Part shown: piece by piece, positions 10,726 to 13,230 of the stretch
Numbering within the stretch: the first letter of the stretch is position 1
How the letters are laid out: every line of letters begins with the position of its first letter
Assembly: GCA_035548675.1 (NCBI GenBank)
Contig: DASZSJ010000005.1
Span: 1 to 13,230, forward strand
Direction: 5' to 3'
Origin: VRUE01 sp035548675
GTDB taxonomy: Bacteria; Actinomycetota; Thermoleophilia; Solirubrobacterales; 70-9
DNA length: 13,230 nucleotides
The notes under the pieces: model-generated
The model's database searches: none
The model's input: the letters and a program-made list of their open reading frames with translations, nothing else
Told to the model about the DNA's origin: nothing
Program-made: the position numbers and the translations under genes

Positions 10726-13059
10726 TTAGAGCCCCGGCGTGTCGGGGACCTCCCGCAGGGGAGCGTTCGCCGCGCTGCACGCCTGAGGGTCGAGGGGCCC
10801 GCGCACCCTCCAGACGACGACGGAGCCGCTGCGCAGCACCGGCACCACAGCGGGGTCGCCGCGCAGCCAGCGGGCCTCCGGCGAGGGAACGGGCTCGCCG
10901 GTGCTGATGAAGTTGAGGAAGGGCGAGGTGACCAGGTAGTCGAGCTCCGCCGCGTTGACGGCCGCGCGGAAGCCCGCGCAGGTCGGAATCGGCAGGAAGG
11001 CGCCGTGGGCGCCCCTCTCCCCGAGGTAGGCGACGCGGTTGGAGAGGTCGGTGCCGAAGAAGCCGTACTGGAGGAAGCCGGCGGTGGTGCCGACGATGCC
11101 GATGCGGGCGTCGCTCTTGCCTCGCGCCCAGCTGTAAGCGCTGTCCAGCTGCATGCCGGGGATTTCCGAGCGCGGGCCGAAGCGGTCATCCAGGTAGTGG
11201 CGCTGCAACGGGTAGCCGAGCGCAAGCACAAGAAGGGCCAGGGCGGCGAAGCCGCCGATCGCCGCACCCCGGGCCACCCCACGTGCCCGGGCGATCAGCA
11301 ATCCGGCCGGCACGAGGACCACGATCAGAGCGAGTGGAATGGCGAAGGTCCGCGCCGGATCCCTCAGCACCGCGTCGGCCCGGTCGGTGACCACCAGCAA
11401 CGCCAACAACCCCGCGAACATCACCCACTCCCAAAAACGCCGCCGCCGACGGGCCTCAGACGTGACATATCGCCACGCTTTAGGCCCGTCGGCGGTGAGG
11501 GGGAGGAGGGTTAGGGCTAGGAGGAGGGGGGGGATGGCGTAGCGGATGTTGATGCCGAAGCCGACCGGGGCACCGTCGGCACCGGCGGCGCTGAGTGGGG
11601 TGAAGACGTAGGCGAGGAGGCCGAATAGGGCCACGGCGCCCATCCAACGCAGGATCGGCTCACGGCCGCGCAGCAGAGCGAGGAGGCCGCCAGCGAGGGC
11701 GGCGAGGATGACGAGCGGCCAGAGCGCGCCGAAGGCCTGGTGCAGGCCGGGCTCGAAGTAGTCGCGCCAGACCGCGGTGTCGGTGGCGTAGTGGACGATG
11801 TTGAAGTCGGGCCGCCCCTCCTGCAGGCGCTCGGGGTGCGGTAGCGAGATCGGCCCGATGCCGGTCGCCTGCGGCAGCGGATTGCCGGCGACGATCAGGT
11901 TGCGCAGGTACCAGTAGCCGCCGCCGAGCAGGGCGGGGACGAACCACCAGGCGAAGCTGGCCCAGCGGCGGCCGGCGGGCGCCAGGACGACGACGGCGAG
12001 GGTGAGGGCGGCGGCCATGGCTACGGCGGTGGACTTTGTCCCCACTGCGAGGCCGACGGCAAGGCCCGCTACGGCGATGGACCAGGCAAGGGGGGTCGGG
12101 CCGGCGGGTCCTGTCACCGCAGGGGACCCCCCACCCCCTGCGGTCGCTGAAGCGTCCTCGGGGGCGGGTCCCCCTACGGTGCCACCCCCCGGCAGGAGCC
12201 CCCCTTCCCGACGACGACGGCCCCAGGCGTGGACGAGGATGGCGGCGGCGGCGAGGAGCAGGGCAGCGGCGACGAGGTCGTTCTTGGCAGCACCCGGCTC
12301 ACGGACGACGAGCGTGTGGCACTCCAAGACCACAGCGGCGGCGGCGACGGTCAGGTGGCCGCGGCCGTAGGTGCTTCCGATGCACCAGGCGGCGAGGAAG
12401 GCCATGCCGAGGAAGGCGAAGTTGAGAAACAGCGACAGGGTGTCGCGGTGGGTGAGCAGGATCCCCGTCGCGTGCAGGAGCTCGGAGTTCTGCGGGTAGA
12501 ACCAGTTGGTGAAGACCGTCTCGGTGTAATGGAGGCCGGTCGTCGAGTGGCTCTGAGCCATGTCCGCGGCGAAGGGCATGTGGTACCAGAGCGAGTCGAA
12601 GTTGAATATGCCGCGGTCGAGGGCGTCCTTTGTCGTCAGGCCCCAGTGGGCGAAGACGAGGGCGATTACGGCCCAGGTGACGAGCAAGGCAATGGTGCTT
12701 GGGCCGGCGGGTCCTGTCGTCGATTTGGTGCCACCGCCCGCTGCGGGGGCGGCTGGCGCCGCCTCCTCGGGGCGGTCCCCCAAATCGACGCCACCCCCCG
12801 GCAGAAGCGTCCATGCCAGGACAGCCATGAGCACCGACGCGGCCATCAGGGTCCAGTCGTAGAAGAGGCCGACGCTTCCGAGGAACTCGCCCAGCCAGAT
12901 AAGTAGGGCGGTAGCTACGACTGCCTCTACGAGGCGGGCTGGGGCTCCCAACCAGTCGGGGAGGAGCCTCTGGCGCAGGCGGTAGGCCGTAAAGCCAACC
13001 GAGGCGCCAACCAGAACCAGCGCAAGCGCTCCAACGACGTATGAGCCCGCGCTAACCAC
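10726..13059 (-). CDS. GT-C-type polytopic membrane glycosyltransferase candidate
   Basis: 777 aa with a dozen or so membrane segments from residue 5 to about 625, and a soluble C-terminal domain (about 635-777) that would lie outside. FNFDSLWYHMPFAAD (152-166) has the acidic residue and aromatic/His pattern of the first external loop of GT-C enzymes, with D155 as candidate catalytic residue. FYPQNSELLHATG (187-199), AAKNDLVAAALL (257-268) and RNLIVAGNPLP fit the same fold. Such enzymes move sugar from a polyprenyl-phosphate donor to protein, lipid or wall glycan; donor and acceptor are unknown. Two loops (85-120 and 288-321) carry low-complexity inserts coded by a repeated palindromic element. 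GTG at 13059 has GGGAGGAAG just upstream, within a structured leader. Confidence 0.8.
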   Translation of the reverse strand: MVSAGSYVVGALALVLVGASVGFTAYRLRQRLLPDWLGAPARLVEAVVATALLIWLGEFLGSVGLFYDWTLMAASVLMAVLAWTLLPGGGVDLGDRPEEAAPAAPAAGGGTKSTTGPAGPSTIALLVTWAVIALVFAHWGLTTKDALDRGIFNFDSLWYHMPFAADMAQSHSTTGLHYTETVFTNWFYPQNSELLHATGILLTHRDTLSLFLNFAFLGMAFLAAWCIGSTYGRGHLTVAAAAVVLECHTLVVREPGAAKNDLVAAALLLAAAAILVHAWGRRRREGGLLPGGGTVGGPAPEDASATAGGGGSPAVTGPAGPTPLAWSIAVAGLAVGLAVGTKSTAVAMAAALTLAVVVLAPAGRRWASFAWWFVPALLGGGYWYLRNLIVAGNPLPQATGIGPISLPHPERLQEGRPDFNIVHYATDTAVWRDYFEPGLHQAFGALWPLVILAALAGGLLALLRGREPILRWMGAVALFGLLAYVFTPLSAAGADGAPVGFGINIRYAIPPLLLALTLLPLTADGPKAWRYVTSEARRRRRFWEWVMFAGLLALLVVTDRADAVLRDPARTFAIPLALIVVLVPAGLLIARARGVARGAAIGGFAALALLVLALGYPLQRHYLDDRFGPRSEIPGMQLDSAYSWARGKSDARIGIVGTTAGFLQYGFFGTDLSNRVAYLGERGAHGAFLPIPTCAGFRAAVNAAELDYLVTSPFLNFISTGEPVPSPEARWLRGDPAVVPVLRSGSVVVWRVRGPLDPQACSAANAPLREVPDTPGL
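12098..12199 (-). repeat. In-frame palindromic element, copy 1
   Basis: 102 bp. The ends GGGCCGGCGGGTCCTGTC (12098-12115) and GCCACCCCCCGGCAGGAGC (12181-12199) match copy 2 exactly and with one mismatch. A middle block at 12152-12174 is also shared. Just inside the ends, 12116-12128 (ACCGCAGGGGACC) is nearly the reverse complement of 12167-12180. ACCGCAGGGG (12116-12125) can also pair locally with CCCCTGCGGT (12135-12144). It encodes residues 288-321, starting LLPGGG and ending TGPAGP. Confidence 0.85.
12701..12808 (-). repeat. In-frame palindromic element, copy 2
   Basis: 108 bp with the same ends as copy 1 (12701-12718 and 12790-12808) and a matching middle block at 12761-12781. The inner arms are different in sequence but still pair: GTCGATTTGG (12719-12728) with CCAAATCGAC (12780-12789), exact. 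It encodes residues 85-120, LLPGGG...TGPAGP, in the same codon phase as copy 1. Confidence 0.85.
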
Positions 13060-13216
13060 CGCTTCCTCCCGTTCCGGTGTGCCTTAGCTCCTCATAGAGG
13101 GGGAAAAGCGCACCGGAAGCGGTGGCTAGGAGGGATTGGCGAAACCCGCGTGTGCGGCCCGGCGAGCGCCGGACCAAGCGGGACAAGGACGCAGGGAGGC
13201 CGAATGGCAGCGCCAT
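13052..13216 (-). CDS. Possible small ORF overlapping the glycosyltransferase start
   Basis: An ATG at 13216 opens 54 codons (MALPFGLPASLSRLVRRSPG...) ending in a TAG at 13054-13052, overlapping the first codons of the downstream gene in another frame. The frame is also open to the window edge, so it could be the tail of a longer gene. Codon third positions are mixed and the stretch is full of inverted repeats, which argues for structured leader DNA. If translated, its stop placement would couple it to the glycosyltransferase. Confidence 0.2.
   Translation of the reverse strand: MALPFGLPASLSRLVRRSPGRTRGFRQSLLATASGALFPLYEELRHTGTGGSGG
13056..13125 (-). promoter_or_regulatory. Leader with mutually exclusive hairpins over the ribosome binding site
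   Basis: CCACCGCTTCC (13056-13066) and GGAAGCGGTGG (13115-13125) are exact inverted copies. On the mRNA the 13066-13056 arm covers part of the Shine-Dalgarno and the GTG start, so this hairpin would block initiation. The alternative stem pairs 13072-13082 with 13108-13118 (TTCCGGTGTGC with GCGCACCGGAA, one G·U). It uses four of the same bases (13115-13118), so both cannot form fully. That is the layout of a translational switch; function is inference. Confidence 0.5.
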
Positions 13217-13222
13217 TTGGCC
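13136..13222. ncRNA. Candidate structured RNA region at the window edge
   Basis: Dense complementary segments: CCCGC (13145-13149) with GCGGG (13178-13182); CCGGC-GAGC-GCCGG (13159-13172); TTGG (13136-13139) with CCAA (13174-13177), which crosses the first stem and could make a pseudoknot; and GGCCGAATGGC (13198-13208) with GCCATTTGGCC (13212-13222), 11 bp with one G·T. It does not match any riboswitch consensus I could compare by eye. It could be the 5' part of the glycosyltransferase leader (minus strand) or belong to a plus-strand element beyond the window. Confidence 0.3.
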
Positions 13223-13230
13223 GACCGAGG

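Noticed and set aside
13136..13222. Cyclic-di-GMP (GEMM), ykkC, cobalamin or RNase P RNA
   Set aside because: Short strings such as GGGACAAGGACGC looked similar, but the conserved cores of these families are missing.

Overview
The window is high-GC DNA, by eye well above 60% G+C over most genes, with strong G/C bias in third codon positions. The C1·U72 initiator tRNA without an encoded CCA, the TANNNT -10 boxes set directly against start codons, and the gene set suggest a deep-branching high-GC actinobacterium. Thermoleophilia/Solirubrobacterales is my best guess; it is inference, not a database result.

Layout. 1-120 is a gene-poor edge with a tandem 12-bp repeat, a small palindrome and the terminator of the initiator tRNA (121-194, minus). 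A Ppx/GppA-type phosphatase (250-1191, plus) follows, then about 480 bp of lower-GC DNA without a convincing gene, ending in three 21-bp tandem repeats that run into the stop codon of a thiamine-diphosphate enzyme (1668-3278, minus). That gene is divergent from tRNA-Leu(UAA) (3319-3405, plus), which has its own terminator. Next is an unusual ECF sigma factor carrying a zinc-finger anti-sigma-like domain, a membrane segment and a long Pro/Ala/Glu tail on one chain (3560-5137, plus). It converges on an R2-like ligand-binding oxidase (5191-6117, minus). Upstream of the oxidase, also on the minus strand, are a UPF0173 metallo-hydrolase, a small hypothetical protein 2 nt from it, and a zinc-ribbon rhomboid homologue that lacks the protease residues. 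Divergent from that group, a class I aldolase (8140-9060), a membrane-anchored thermonuclease (9183-9686), a small membrane protein (9831-10070) and an HTH/acidic/basic protein (10117-10671) run on the plus strand. The right end is a large GT-C-fold membrane glycosyltransferase candidate (10726-13059, minus) with a structured leader (13052-13230).

The genes are mostly single transcription units, not one pathway. The clear operon is the 7248/6919 pair. The most unusual structures are: (1) two copies of a roughly 102-108-bp palindromic element inserted in the same reading frame in the glycosyltransferase gene, with conserved ends but arms that differ in sequence yet still pair; (2) a leader before that gene in which two mutually exclusive hairpins would hide or free the ribosome binding site; (3) the one-chain sigma/anti-sigma/membrane protein; (4) a perfect 21-bp inverted repeat after the nuclease gene; and (5) two nearly identical promoters of the form AGCGC-N11-TGCTACGGTG together with several leaderless or near-leaderless starts.
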